DNA from: Cycas panzhihuaensis
Taxonomy: Eukaryota > Cycadophyta
Length of the DNA: 64,000 nt
Direction of reading: 5' to 3'
NCBI GenBank assembly: GCA_023213395.1
Contig: CM041465.1
Coordinates: forward strand, 153,271,741 to 153,335,740
Made by a program: the position numbers and the translations under genes. This document shows, piece after piece, positions 20,560-32,320 of this stretch. The notes under the pieces are model-generated. The model saw only the letters and a list, made by a program, of their open reading frames with translations, was not told the origin of the DNA and did no database searches. The stretch's first letter is position 1. Every line of letters begins with the position of its first letter.

Positions 20560-23020
20560 TAATCTGCTCTAAGATGGCATAGTTGTGTGTGTGTAGGTAC
20601 GTGAAGACCTGGTTGTTATCTATTAACTAATCGGTCATATCATACTATAACTAGTCTCTCTCCTCTATCACCTTAGTCAATTGATCCTACATCTCTCAGA
20701 GTCAATCGTTGCCCTCATGTGCCCTAAATAAGTGTCCTTAGACTAGGACTACAATCTTCATCTTAGCCCCTAGATCTCCTTGGATCACTCTATCCCTTGC
20801 CTGGTCCTCTAACTCCTACACTCGAGCTCATAGCTCATCCCTCTCTGCATGGAGTTGATCCCTCTCCATTTGTCTTTCCTGGGCCTCCACAAGCCATATA
20901 TCTCTGACTCAAACGATGGGGGCGAAAGCCATTGTGTGGGGTCCTATTAAGCTTAGCTCTTCACTATCTATGATAAGAGGCTAACCCTCCCCATACCTGT
21001 GGGAAGAGCTCAATTATAACTATCCTGATTATCTCCTCTATGACCTCTCCACATACCAATCATGCAAGTCCATGTGTTAGTGTGGAGTATAAATAAAATC
21101 CATAAACATAAATGATAACATTGTAAAGATATCAAATCAAATAACTAAATTGAAAGTTATATTTAGGAAAAGAGAGAGACCTCACCTCCAGGATTAGACA
21201 ATGCCTCTCTAGTTGTTGCCTCTCCAGCTACTGCCTCCTTAGCTCCTAACCCCTCTACTCCTAGCTTCTCATCCCTTGGAGTAGCTGGTGTCTCCTCAAC
21301 TTTTACCTCCTCTACTCTAAGGATCTTTTCTCCTATCATAGCTATAGTTGCCTCTCTTGTAGCCACCAATGCTACCTCTACCTCTGAATCAGTTGCAAGA
21401 GCTCCATGATCCTTCTCCTCTCTTGGCTCTACTATGAGGACCCATGCAACCTCTCCCTACTTTGCATTACTATCTAAATGCATGATGTAATATGTTTGGC
21501 TCACATAGTCATCCACCATTAGCAGGTCTAATGATGTAGCTACTACAGATCTCTTAACCTGTGTTAGCTCTCTGACACCCCTGAAACATGATGGCCATCG
21601 ATGGATGAGAGGATCATTAACTGGTATGGGTTATGGTCTTATTACTAGTCCCACTCCTAAAAAATGATCAAAGAACCAACACTAAAGTAGGGAGTTATAT
21701 GAGAGTCCTCCCCATCCTGCTACCTAGATTTGGTCGAGCTGAGCTGTGAGATTAGCCACTATCAAAGTGACCCAATCAAACCTCTCTTCTACCTTGTATT
21801 GTTTGATGATATCCATCCATCCTCCAAACACATCCCTATAGTTCTGTTTTCAGAAAATTCATAATAGAATAGTAAAGATAATCAGCTTCTTTACATGAGG
21901 AATCCTAAACATCGCTATGGTCCCCAATGACAACCCCCTTTAGTCCAAATGACCCCTACCATAAAACTATATAGTTGCCTCTCTATGTGCTACATATGTG
22001 TTGGGCAAAGTCCCAAACACAATTGTTACTCTACTAGTAGGCACCTCCATGATCCTCCATTCATTGGGGTGATGGTGACATCTCCCACTAGTGAGAGATG
22101 GAACACATGCCTCTATCAATCCCAATGAGAGATGATGTCAACTAAAAGTGCCTAGTCTAAGGCATATTGTAGTCTGCAAACTATCTTGAGAAATCCACAT
22201 TATCTCAATGTTGCCTTATCATGATGATCCATCAACTCTATAATCCTATCATTGATGAACCAATGTTCTTGCAATTTTCCACTATGGTGAGATGCTAAAA
22301 ATCACTAACAAACATTATTAGTCAGTTACTTACCTCCCTACAAGGCTAAGGGCCCTCCTAGTCAACATATCAGTCATCAAAATTTGATCAAATCTAAATA
22401 TTTTCATATATTCTTTATATTCATCTTCACCCCACTAATATATTCGTAACATTGTAAATATATTAGCAGGTCATACAGGTACTCCATATGCCCCATAGGG
22501 ATATCTGTGGTACCATAAATTCCCCTGTTAAAATAAAATAAGAATAAAATAAAACAAAAAAAAAAATATATATATATATATATATAAAGATGGATAACAC
22601 TTTGTCCATTGGGATTAGGGCCTCCTAAAGCCTTGGTTTAGCCTCTTATGAGCCTTTAATTGGGTCCTGTCAAGCCTCATAGCACCCTAATAGACACTAC
22701 CCAGCATATAAAAGACACTAATAAAAAGATGCAAATAAGTGAGTCATGGTTAAGATCTGAGTACCAGGTCTGGCCTAATTGCTTCCATTACTCAGTTATG
22801 GTCTTAATGGCTTCCTTCGCGTGATGATCAAATGATTAGATCTCCTCTACTAGGCTCATATCAAGGTGGTAAGTTGAGGGTAGTAAGTAGTTTTCTCTCC
22901 AAATCACATAAGGGAGTGTGAAAATGAATTCCTTTTTCACCCCCTCATCCCCTTTTATTCGTGGGACTCCTTGAAGCCCCGCAACCTTCACCCATTTCGA
23001 CGGAGTCATTAGGATCACAT
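20560..23020 (-). pseudogene. decayed antisense reading region in Tat element D
   Basis: On the minus strand, a series of open pieces separated by stops runs for about 2.4 kb. The N-terminal piece (23018-22836) is 60 residues with no stop. The middle (about 22200-21450) is rich in W, H and P. A low-complexity E/A/V/T stretch (21369-21163) is followed by a charged, probably coiled-coil piece near 20900-20700 (E-R-Q-M-E-R-D-Q-L-H-A-E-R-D-E-L). The order globular, acidic linker, coiled coil suggests one former protein. Its family is not certain; the antisense ORFs reported from Tat-lineage elements are the best fit from context. Downstream effects unknown. Confidence 0.45.
22557..22587. repeat. 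A-run and (AT)n microsatellite
   Basis: A run of As followed by about ten TA units. Simple sequence inside the antisense region. Confidence 0.8.
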
Positions 23021-23498
23021 CCTTGGGCTCATCCTTGTTCTATTCAGGGTCCCTACCCTTTTAGGCTCCTAGATGCCCATTTTTCTCAACTTTTCTAGCA
23101 TTTATAGCACCCCTTTTGTATCCTTTGGGAGTCCTTTCTACCTTATTTTGTGCTACATAAAACACTATCCATGTTTATACTTCATGGGCTCGTTTTGGCA
23201 AGTCAACTCTACTTTTCATATCTATTTTGGCTCATTTTGCTCCTAATGGTATCCAATCCCTAAGTCGAGCCCTTGGTTGGCTTTGAACCTACCTTAGATC
23301 CTCGACATTAAGTTTGTTCTTACCTTTTCTCCTTCCCTTTTATAGGGTAGGCCCTCTATAAGCTTAACAACCTGGCTATAGGTCTCTCCTATCCTTTCTT
23401 GATTAGCCTTTTGAGTAATTATGATTTTTTTCAAGACTTATTATCCTTTATTGAGCATCTCCCTTCTTTTTATTAAGTTCCTTGTTATTTCCCTAATC

Positions 23499-23905
23499 AT
23501 GGCACTACTCATCTTCATGGATGGTGGTAGTCATGGTAACTTAGGACCTTCTGCTACAACTTGTATCATTTGTGATCCATCTGGGCATGATTTCATATGT
23601 TCGAATATTTATCTGCTTGAGGCCATGAACAACAATGTAGAGTATACATCAGCTATAGAAGCCCTAACCAATGCACTTTGCATCCATCGTAGTCCTATCA
23701 TCCTACATTGTGACTCTCAGATCATAATATCCCAGTTGACCTAAACCTATTGGGTCCTCTGCCCTCAGTTAAGATCCCTTGCTTCAACTACTAGGTCTCT
23801 TCTGTCTTACTTCTCCATGGTTGATATTTGATATATCCCTTGTGATTAGAATGTCGAGGCTAATAGTCTAGTTTACCTTATTCTTAAGTGTCATCTCTAG
23901 CTCCT
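23499..23905 (+). pseudogene. archaeal-type RNase H domain (element D, additional RNase H)
   Basis: An open frame of 107 codons (23421-23744), with an internal ATG at 23499 where homology starts, gives F-M-D-G-G-S (first catalytic Asp), N-N-N-V-E-Y-T-S-A-I-E-A-L (catalytic Glu, family N-N-x-A-E-Y) and H-C-D-S-Q-I-I-I-S-Q-L (second Asp). After a stop, Y-I-P-C-D and N-V-E-A-N-S-L near 23834-23870 match the last block (family H-I-P-R-x-x-N-x-x-A-D-x-L), with the final Asp now Asn. This is the extra RNase H typical of Tat elements, found here about 3.8 kb past the integrase. It is less interrupted than its surroundings. Confidence 0.72.
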
Positions 23906-24423
23906 AAATGGCTCCTTATAGGTTTAATAGGTTGCCCTTTAGAAACCCTTCAATGGTGACCCCTCCCCCAACCTCTACTCCTTATTTACCTCTAAATGGT
24001 AGCTGCTAATGAGGCTAAACTATGGTGACCAAAACCCTTTTTTATTTGATTTGAACTCTATCTTAGAGTGATAAAGCATCCCTTAATCCTCCTTAGTTTC
24101 CTCTTTAGGTTTCAAACCTACTATATTTTCTAGGGTTATGATACCTATTTAGGGGTGCCACTAAAGGGCATCCCCCTTAGGTCATCCCTTTTCTTTATCT
24201 TCTATGGCATGTGCTTTGGGTCTAGGGTCCCACACTTAGAGGTTTGATTGAACCATGAGCTTGTCTCCTCCCCCAGCATATGTCCTCCATACATCCCTTA
24301 TAGCACTTATAGTGCCCTTTGGTTACCTACATACCTGCCTACTAGTTATCACTACTATTGATAACATGTATGTTGGCAACTTTCACCATTGCCCAATGCT
24401 CCAAAGTGATGAGGTTTTGATGC

Positions 24424-24433
24424 CAAGGGGGCA
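24424..24433 (+). other. PPT-like purine tract
   Basis: CAAGGGGGCA within GATGCCAAGGGGGCAGTG, the form often seen just before plant 3' LTRs. An LTR beginning TGTTTCCTACTT would start at about 24434. No second LTR copy was found to confirm it. Confidence 0.4.
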
Positions 24434-27400
24434 GTGTTTCCTACTTATTAGGAATGGATTAGGATAGTATTACATAGGTAAGTTTATGTATATGTTCTAT
24501 CCCTCATTCTTCTTTACATTCTTTACAACTATTATTTTATGTGATGTTTGTATAGTTGCTTGAATGCTTGATTGATTCATTTGCATGGCTTACCTGTGTA
24601 TGTTTTTGCCTATTAATACTAGGCCTTTAGTCCAATGGTATCATTAATCCCCTATGGTAATTTCCTAGTTGGTAAGAGGTCCCTCATATGCTTCTATAGC
24701 TCAGTTTTTGGATGAGTTCTAGCTTATTTACATTCTTGTGCCACATCTTTTTCTCCTTCTTCCCACCTTATCCATCACTTGATTTGTTTAGGATAATTTG
24801 TTGGGGATTTTGATGGCCTAATCTCCATCTATACTCTAGGACCTTGATTGCCATCATCCCCATGAGGTTCTAACCCAGTTTAGTGATGGTATTATGCATT
24901 TTTACAATTGCCAATGTATGAGATGGTATGAGACTAATTTCTAGATCCTTAGGGAGGAGTTCTAGGCCTCCAACAAGAAGTGTTATCCTTCTTTCATAAG
25001 AATTTATCAATTTTTTATAGGTTCTATTATTTTGATGCCATCCTGCCTGGTTTTTTGTTTGCCCCACTCTAATTGTTATGCCCTATAGATATATTCATGG
25101 TGCGATTGTTATGACTTTGAATGTATCCAAAAAATGGCTAAATTTGCATTTAATGCCCCTCTCACATAGATCTTAGTCTTGGGACCAGGCTAGATCAAGT
25201 CCTAATGGTCCTTATAATCCATTCAAACTCATAAAAACTCTGAATTCTTCATTATTCTATCATCTACAACTCTTCTTCTCCTCTCTCTCTCTCTCTTCTA
25301 TTTTTAGCACTAGCTAATTCAAGAGCAAAAAGTAATTATTCTTGAAGGAAAAGAAGAGGAAAAGCTCAGGTTTTTGGTAACAACAACACCTGCCCAAGAT
25401 CTACACACTATTCCAGTCCTTCCTCTATTCTCTTCTTTCATTTTTTCACCACAAAAGGCATTTAAAGGATGAGAAAAGATGTCCTCCACCAAGGTTTTCT
25501 CATAAAGATAAACTCCACTTACTAAAAATAGGTAAACAACTTGTTTGTTTTAATTTTTTAGCATATTTTCTTGTCATTTACCCTCATTCCTTGTTATATG
25601 ATCCTCTTAGATCTAGTCTAATGCTTAAGGAATCAATTTTCATATGTTTGTTACATAATATCCCCTTTCCAACCTTGGGAAACATCCTCCTTTGGACAAT
25701 AAACCTTTCTCAAGTTCCCACAAGGTTGTTGTAGGAGAAAGTGGGAAGGAAACTAACAAGTTTGAAGGAGTTAGAGAAGGAGAAAGAGGTGCAAAACTCT
25801 AGCTTGACACCCCCTCCATGAGTAATCCCTCTCCTTTTATCCCCACCTTCCTATTCCATTTATGCATGTATAAACTTCCTCCAATACAAGCCTAAATCAA
25901 TTAATTACCCATAGATAATTTGGTGCTTACTATTGGCACTCCATATCCCCACCATTTTACTTCCCTTCATCTTTGGATTCTTGCCTTAAGGAACATACCA
26001 AACCAAGTGATACCTTTTGCTACTTGGGAGATTGTAGCCACATAGGAGGCCTTTCTATTATGAGGCACCACCCTCTTCTCCCTCTCGATTTCATTTTGTT
26101 TCTTACATGTTGAAGTCTCAAAAAGGAAGGTAGATGTATTTGTTTCCTTGTTATCACATGTTAATAACATTGGTATGAATATATCTAGGAAGTATATATT
26201 TGTTGCTTATGGGAAAAGTTCTTTGCTTTGTCTTATAGGTGAGAGGCTTGCTTCCGCTTGCAAATCATTCTTCATCATAAGGTAATGTCAATCACCTTTT
26301 AATACTATAGTTAGGTTAATATTTTTGCTTTATTGCTTTCTTTCTTTCTTTTTAATTGTTGCAACATTACATTTTGGATTCGAGAAAGGTAAGGCAGCCC
26401 CCCTTTTGCACTCTCAACAACTATTGTGGTAACAAAGGAGCTTGTGTCATTAGTAAGGGAGAAGCATATGAGCAACTATGAGATCAACATCAAACGTCAC
26501 ATACCAGGTGCACTCTTCCAAAACCCATCTTGCTCTTACTTACCTCCACTCAAATTCATCTATTGCAACAAAAGTAAAAAGGGTAGTTTGAATATAGCAC
26601 ATTCTTGTTTTTTTTTCTTTGGAAAAAGAAAAGGCACATATACATTCTCTTCTCCTCTCTCCTTTCATGAAATAAGCATAGCAAGGAAGAGATTATTTCT
26701 TCTATTTATGCATGTATATTGCATATACAATTCAAATCTATAACATTAAGTAAAAAGTATTTCTTCCTTCTTCTTTTGTATTAAAAGAAAAATGTTGCAT
26801 AAGCTTCACTTCCTGTTTTTTATTTTTGCATACACATATGCACGTTAAAAAGAAATTGGAAAATAGTAAATGCATTCCTTTCTCTTTACATATATAAGGA
26901 ACACAACTAAGAGAAGGAAATATTACATAGCCTTTATACCCAATTATCATTCTTATGTATGCACATACATGTAAGAAATGAAACTACGGAACATAGTGGA
27001 ACCAAATCACATGTTTCCTTGCATTGAAAAGAAACTTGAAAAGAGATTATTGCAACATTCTCTCCTTTGTTCTTCCTTGCATCCCTTGACCCCCAAAGTA
27101 AAAAGAGAGTGAGGGTGAGTCTTTGTACTTCATAAACTTTATCAAAACAAATATTTTTTTGCAAACTAAATAACCTCATTTCATATAATAAACTACACCC
27201 TAGAAATAAGAAGAGACAACATTACTTCCTCTTGTAACTAAGAGAAACAATAAACATAACTTTGCACCATGACCTAAACCCTAAAGGTAACTCCTTAGGA
27301 AAAATAGAAAAAAACTCCAAACCTTAGTCTTATACTTTTATTCTCATCTTATATACATTTTCTGAAAGGGAGTCCTTTATTGCTTCCTTTCCTAACAAGG

Positions 27401-29880
27401 ATAGGAGAGCCTCACCTAGGCTACTCGGTAACCCAAGGATGCCACCCTTTCCATCACTTATACTTAATAGTTCACCTCAACTCTTCAAGAGTAGATAGGG
27501 CAATGTGTGTGTTGCAAGTCCTTGAACCTGCATTCCGATGCATGAACACCCTTTGAGGGTAACCTAATCTTCCTTTACACCTCTAGATCTTTATTTGTTC
27601 ACCTTAGTACCTATTTAGAGTGTCTTATCTTTAGTGACCTCCTAGAGATGTGCTTCTAGACGTATTATGATGTATCATATGATTCATGTACAATGCATAT
27701 TATTTATTATATATGCATTATTTCTCATGATTTATATATGATATGTATTGTGTTTTTAATATGATTCTATGACTTTTAACCTTTGTTAGCACCCCCCTCC
27801 ATATGTCCCCTAATATAATGAAAGTTAATTAGTAGTGTAAAGTTACATATTTCTCTTTTGGTAATGGTCATACCATATGTTGATATATGGTAGTTGTATA
27901 TATCCCTTTTATTTTATCTTTTTGAGTATGTTATTTTATTTTTTAATACTTTTGTGGATACTTGTTAATGAGGTTTTTTACATTAGTTTATACTTACTTT
28001 AGAGTGAAATGTCTATTACTAGCAATGGATTTGACTACTATGGTTTATACTCTTTAGTAGATAGGTTTTTAGAGTTGTAGTTTATTCTCATTATGAAGAC
28101 AAGAAATCCTTAAGTACAAATTAAGGGGAGAATGGAAAGGTTACTCTGACTTATAAAAATAAAAAAGAACCCTCCTAAACTAGGCTATAAATGATGGCAT
28201 TTAATTATATGGGAGGCAAGAAAGTTAGCTTTAATATTTTAGGTTCTTGGAATGTGTTAAGTTGTAATAGTAAAAAATTATATTGATAGGGTAGTAACAT
28301 CATCAAGTAAAGAATGCAAATGGCTCAAATGAGTTTGATAAAAATATGTGAGTTGGTAAACTATGATTTGAGAATCTAAAAATATATTGGTAGGTCTATT
28401 ATGAAAGTTAAGACCATCAATAAGAGCTCCAATGACTTAGATACTTGGCTTTATTATTAGTTACTTGTGGGATGAAGAAGCTAGCATTGGTGAGAATAGT
28501 TCCCCTATGATCATGGATGACCCAAGTTGCAGTGAAAATTCTTGGGTTCCCTTGGCTCCCACCATGAGTATAGATGTTCAAGGCCATAATGGGGAAGGAT
28601 ACAAACTCAGAGACAACATAATGAATAGGAGGAAGGTATGTGAGTCAACTAGGTGGATAGGGGCTCCATGGTTTGGTTTCATCATCATAATCCACATTTT
28701 CCCAACTTAATGTATAACCTTTTAAATGCTAAATAGATTTTGATCATAATTGAGGTCACAGTGGGCCTAAATAATTGGATCCATAGCTCCTATATGATAC
28801 ACATAATCAGATATGAACTACATATTGTAGGTGGAAACAAAGTTGACACACAACATGTCCCAAATGCCAAAAAGGCGCTAACCATTATATACACACATTT
28901 TCTCTCTCTCTTTTCCTTTTATTTTTTTTTCCTCTTGAAAAGGTATCACTCCATATGATGGTTTAGACAAGGGTCAAGGTAAACTTAACATTGTTTAATC
29001 CATTTTCTAGATGGCTCATATCATCCACCCTCATGGCTATTAGGGGATAGGTGTAGTGCATGAGAATGACTAAGAGTGTATTCATGATTAGAAAAACCAT
29101 AGGGGATTAGGATTTAAAGGGATATAAGTGATAAAAATCCTAAAGTCATGCCCTTGAGAGAAAACTTATGGGTATTTATAAGATGTTCAATAAAAGTGTC
29201 TCTCAGGGATAGAAGGGAAGGTCTTGAATAACTAACTATCAAGGAGTAGAAGGGGTACTACCAACAAGGTTTAATTTAGTACTAAGTACCCAATGAACCA
29301 TGAGAGAAATAAAGATAAGACATAACCACTTATGTAGGCAAATTTCTAATTGCTTAGAAGATAAATTATAGATTATAAAGGGTAGATGAGGAGTCTAATA
29401 GGTAGGTCACCAATTGACTAAGGGATGAAGAACAATTTAATTATTGAGAGTATAGGGAAAGTTATTAGGTAGTTTAAATGAGTCAAGAATGAGAGATAGT
29501 ACCACGAATATCTATGACTTATCTAAGGTAGAAGCTACTTGGGCATCGTAGAACACTAAATGAAGAAGTTGACTAGTTACATCAATAATCAAGGATTATT
29601 GTATTAGGCCAAGTTAAGGGAGGATGAAACCTGAAAAGGCTTTGAATAAAGTGAAGAAAGGGGGAATGATGCAAGTATATATTTTTTGTTATTTTATAGT
29701 TTTAATTTTCTTTTATATTTTTTGGATAACAAAGTATATACATTTAGTTTCTACTCATTTTCGGAGTGGTGTCCCCCAAGCATGAGTCTTGGGGAAAGTA
29801 AGATGTTTAACCTAATATAGTTTAGGTCTGTTAATAGGAATAATTTTAGAGTCATAGTTTATTTTTATTATGGATAGAGT
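24434..29880. other. repeat-derived sequence without recognised coding content
   Basis: This block probably includes LTR sequence of D near its left end. A promoter-like stretch with a (CT)n run lies at about 25274-25293. A second purine tract GAAAGGGGGAATGATG lies at about 29662-29677 on the plus strand. Short open frames (for example 26426-26743 + and 28465-28710 +) match nothing I recognise. Confidence 0.45.
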
Positions 29881-31000
29881 CTAAGCATAATACTTTCTCA
29901 AAAATTAAGAATTAATGGGTATTTAGAACTCGAGCCCATCAAGGGTAGAGAGACAATAGGCTCCATTATTTAGATATTTAATAACTAAATAAGGGCCTAC
30001 CTACTTGGAGTTAATTTTTTGTTATTTTTCATATAAATATTCAAGTTTAAGTACTTTGTCTCCTACATGAAATTGCCTTAGTCTCAAATGTTGATCATGA
30101 GCTACCTGGGCTTGATGTTTTAAGGCCAAGTTCTTTTCATGGGCATCAAGATGGATTTCATCCATCTTCTTAAGTTCTAAAAGTCTTACTTGCCTCAACC
30201 ATTCTTTGTCAATGAAGTGTTTAAATGATACCTTAAGTGAGGGGATCTTAATCTCTAATGGTAGTATGACTTTAGTTGCATAGACTAATGAAAAAGGAGT
30301 TATCCCTATAGCTATCCTACTTGAAGTACAATAAGTCCACAAAGTAAGGAAAAGTTTAGTATGCCAATCTTGTTGGTAGTCAACAATCCTTTTAGCTAAG
30401 ACCTTTATCAAGGTTTTGTTGAAGGCTTCAATTTGGCCATTAGTCTATGGGTGGTAAGGGGATGATGTCCTATGGGTAATATAAAATTAATTATAAAGTT
30501 TGTTAACTTGAGAATTGCAAAATAGGGTTTTATTATCCATGATGGTAATGTTAAGGACTCCAAACTGGTAGATGATATATTGGAAGATGAAAGTGGTAAC
30601 TACTTTTCTAGTGGTATTTGTCAAAGGGATTGTCTCATTCCATTTTATAAAATATTCAATTATGGTTAGGATGTACTTATGTTTGGTAGAAGATTGGGGG
30701 TAAATTTACCCAATAAGGTCAAGACCCCATTGAGAGAATGGCCAAGGGGCAAGGATTAATTTGAGTGAAGTGGCTAGTTGATGGATCAAAGAGGAATGTG
30801 TTAGCATTTTTTACACTTTTGCATATATGAATGTGCATCTCTAAATAGAAATGGACAATAATAACCCATTTAAAGGGTTCATAAGAATGTTGACTTACCA
30901 CTGAAATGACCACCACAAATGTCATTATGGTATTTGGCCAAAGTAGGGCCCCTAAAGGTGGAAGACATCTTAATAAGATTCCATCAAAAGATTATTTATA
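29880..31000 (-). pseudogene. Tat-type integrase (element E)
   Basis: A-P-W-P-F-S-Q-W-G-L-D-L-I-G near 30740 opens the core (first Asp). I-T-I-M-D-N-K near 30540 holds the second Asp, kept, though the Gly after Asn is Lys. N-G-Q-I-E-A-F-N-K near 30430 keeps the Glu. The open stretch 30411-30022 (129 codons) covers I-G-I-T-P-F-S-L-V-Y and L-P-L-E-I-K-I-P-S-L-K-V and ends L-K-L-E-Y-L-Y-E-K. This is the longest intact piece of the copy. All three catalytic acids appear present, but upstream stops kill the gene. Confidence 0.87.
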
Positions 31001-31800
31001 TAATATGTCATCTAAAAGAAGCTATTGATGAGTAAAGGGCCTTATTCTTTTTCTCTTCTTGGAATTGGCATTAGGGGGGTAAGTTTAATCTAAGAGATAA
31101 ATGTGAATGTCATCATACTAGTTATGATCAATGGGGATAATGTCAACTTGTAGGATATGTTTGTCTAGGAGCAAGTCATTGATAATGGTAGAATTATAAT
31201 TAGTAAGTGGTGTTGTAGCTAGATATTTGATAATAACTATTCCTTTCTTGACTTTTAATTAACTACTCTTAAGTCAAATTCTTATAGTAGAAGGGCCCAC
31301 CAACTAGCTCATCCTATTAAGTCCATCTTGGTGAGTAGTAGATGAATCAGATCTGATTAGAGGATCACAAGAGTAGTATTGATTAGCAAGTAATATCATA
31401 ACTTTTTGGTAGCATAAATCAAGGCCAAACACTCTTTTCTAGATGAGGAATAGTTAATCCTGACAGCTACCAGAGTACTACTAATGAAGTACATAACCTA
31501 TTCTTTAAAAAATTCATCTTCTTGGGCTAACATAGCACCCAAAGATTCTTCTATGAAGGTAGTATATAGGATAAATGACTTATTAAAATTAGATGAGGTA
31601 AGGATAAGAGCCAATATAAGGGCTTGTTTAAGCTTACTAAAAGATTCTTGAGTGGTTGAGGTCCATTTAATAGGACACTTTTCTTAAGGAGGTTGGTTAA
31701 GGGTTTAGCATTTAGGGAAAAGCTAATGATGATTTGTCATAAAAAACCAAGTCTATTCAAGAAGGATTTTACTTATTTTTAAGTATGTGATGGTGGCATA
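31000..31800 (-). pseudogene. Tat-type RNase H region (element E)
   Basis: The part between RT and integrase is the most decayed. Recognisable scraps include K-R-V-F-G-L-D-L-C-Y near 31425 (Glu region) and M-S-W-W-A-L-L-L then E-F-D-L-R-V-V-N near 31300-31260, the block that closes this RNase H in Tat elements. I see no second RNase H after it. Confidence 0.6.
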
Positions 31801-32320
31801 TTAATGATGGCTAAAACTTTATCTGAATCTACAATAAATACCATCTTTAGAGATAATGTTACTGAGCATCTTTCTAGAGGCAACTATAAAACCACATTTG
31901 TAATGGTTTAAATAAAGTTAGTATTTTTGACATCTTTCAAAGATGGTATTTAGGTCATGAATGTGGTCCCCTTGATGATGCGATAGATCTGGCATGTCAT
32001 CAAGGTATACTGCTATAGTATGTCTCAATAAGTCATGAAAGATAAAGACCATGGCTTGCTAGTAAGTTGCACCAGCATTTTTTAGACCAAAGGGTATAAC
32101 CTTATAAAGAAATATATCCCAAGGGGTGATGAAGGCAGTCTTATAGTGGTCTTTAAGTGAGATAAGGATTTGATTAAAGCCTAAAAAATGATCCATAAGG
32201 GACATCACTTTAAAGTTGATGATTTTATCCTAGATCTGATTAATAAAAATGAGTGGAAAATTATCTTTAGGATAAGTGTTGTTTATATCATGAAAGTTAA
32301 TACAAATGCAAATAGAACCA
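31800..32320 (-). pseudogene. Tat-type reverse transcriptase (element E)
   Basis: Blocks on the minus strand: Y-P-K-D-N-F-P-L near 32280, M-S-L-M-D-H-F-L-G-F-N-Q-I near 32200, K-T-A-F-I-T-P-W-D near 32140, P-F-G-L-K-N-A-G-A-T-Y near 32085 and V-Y-L-D-D-M near 32005, with both catalytic aspartates intact. It continues to C-G-F-I-V-A-S-R near 31880. A stop replaces the residue after A-G-A-T-Y. Confidence 0.88.

Larger units (their letters stand above)
17655..24433 (+). mobile_element. Tat-lineage Ty3/gypsy element D, 5' truncated (extent inferred)
   Basis: RNase H and integrase on the plus strand (17655-19690) are followed by a reading region on the opposite strand (20560-23020), then an archaeal-type RNase H on the plus strand (23500-23900) and a PPT-like tract (24424-24433). 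The protein blocks (for example M-T-P-F-S-M-V-Y and L-P-L-E-I-D-I-x-S-L-R-V) are those of the non-chromoviral Tat clade. That clade is known to have a second RNase H and, in some families, antisense ORFs 3' of pol. Grouping all parts into one element is inference. RT, gag and 5' LTR are missing. Confidence 0.55.
29880..32320 (-). mobile_element. Tat-lineage Ty3/gypsy pol E
   Basis: Minus-strand RT, RNase H and integrase of the same lineage as D but clearly a different copy. RT enters near 32310 and the integrase tail ends near 29880. Neither LTR nor PBS was identified. The additional RNase H is not visible between RNase H and integrase. Decay is heavy, with stops about every 20-30 codons in most parts. 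Confidence 0.82.

Noticed and set aside
26426-26743. 105-codon open frame
   Set aside because: No motif, AT-driven, and no supporting conservation visible.
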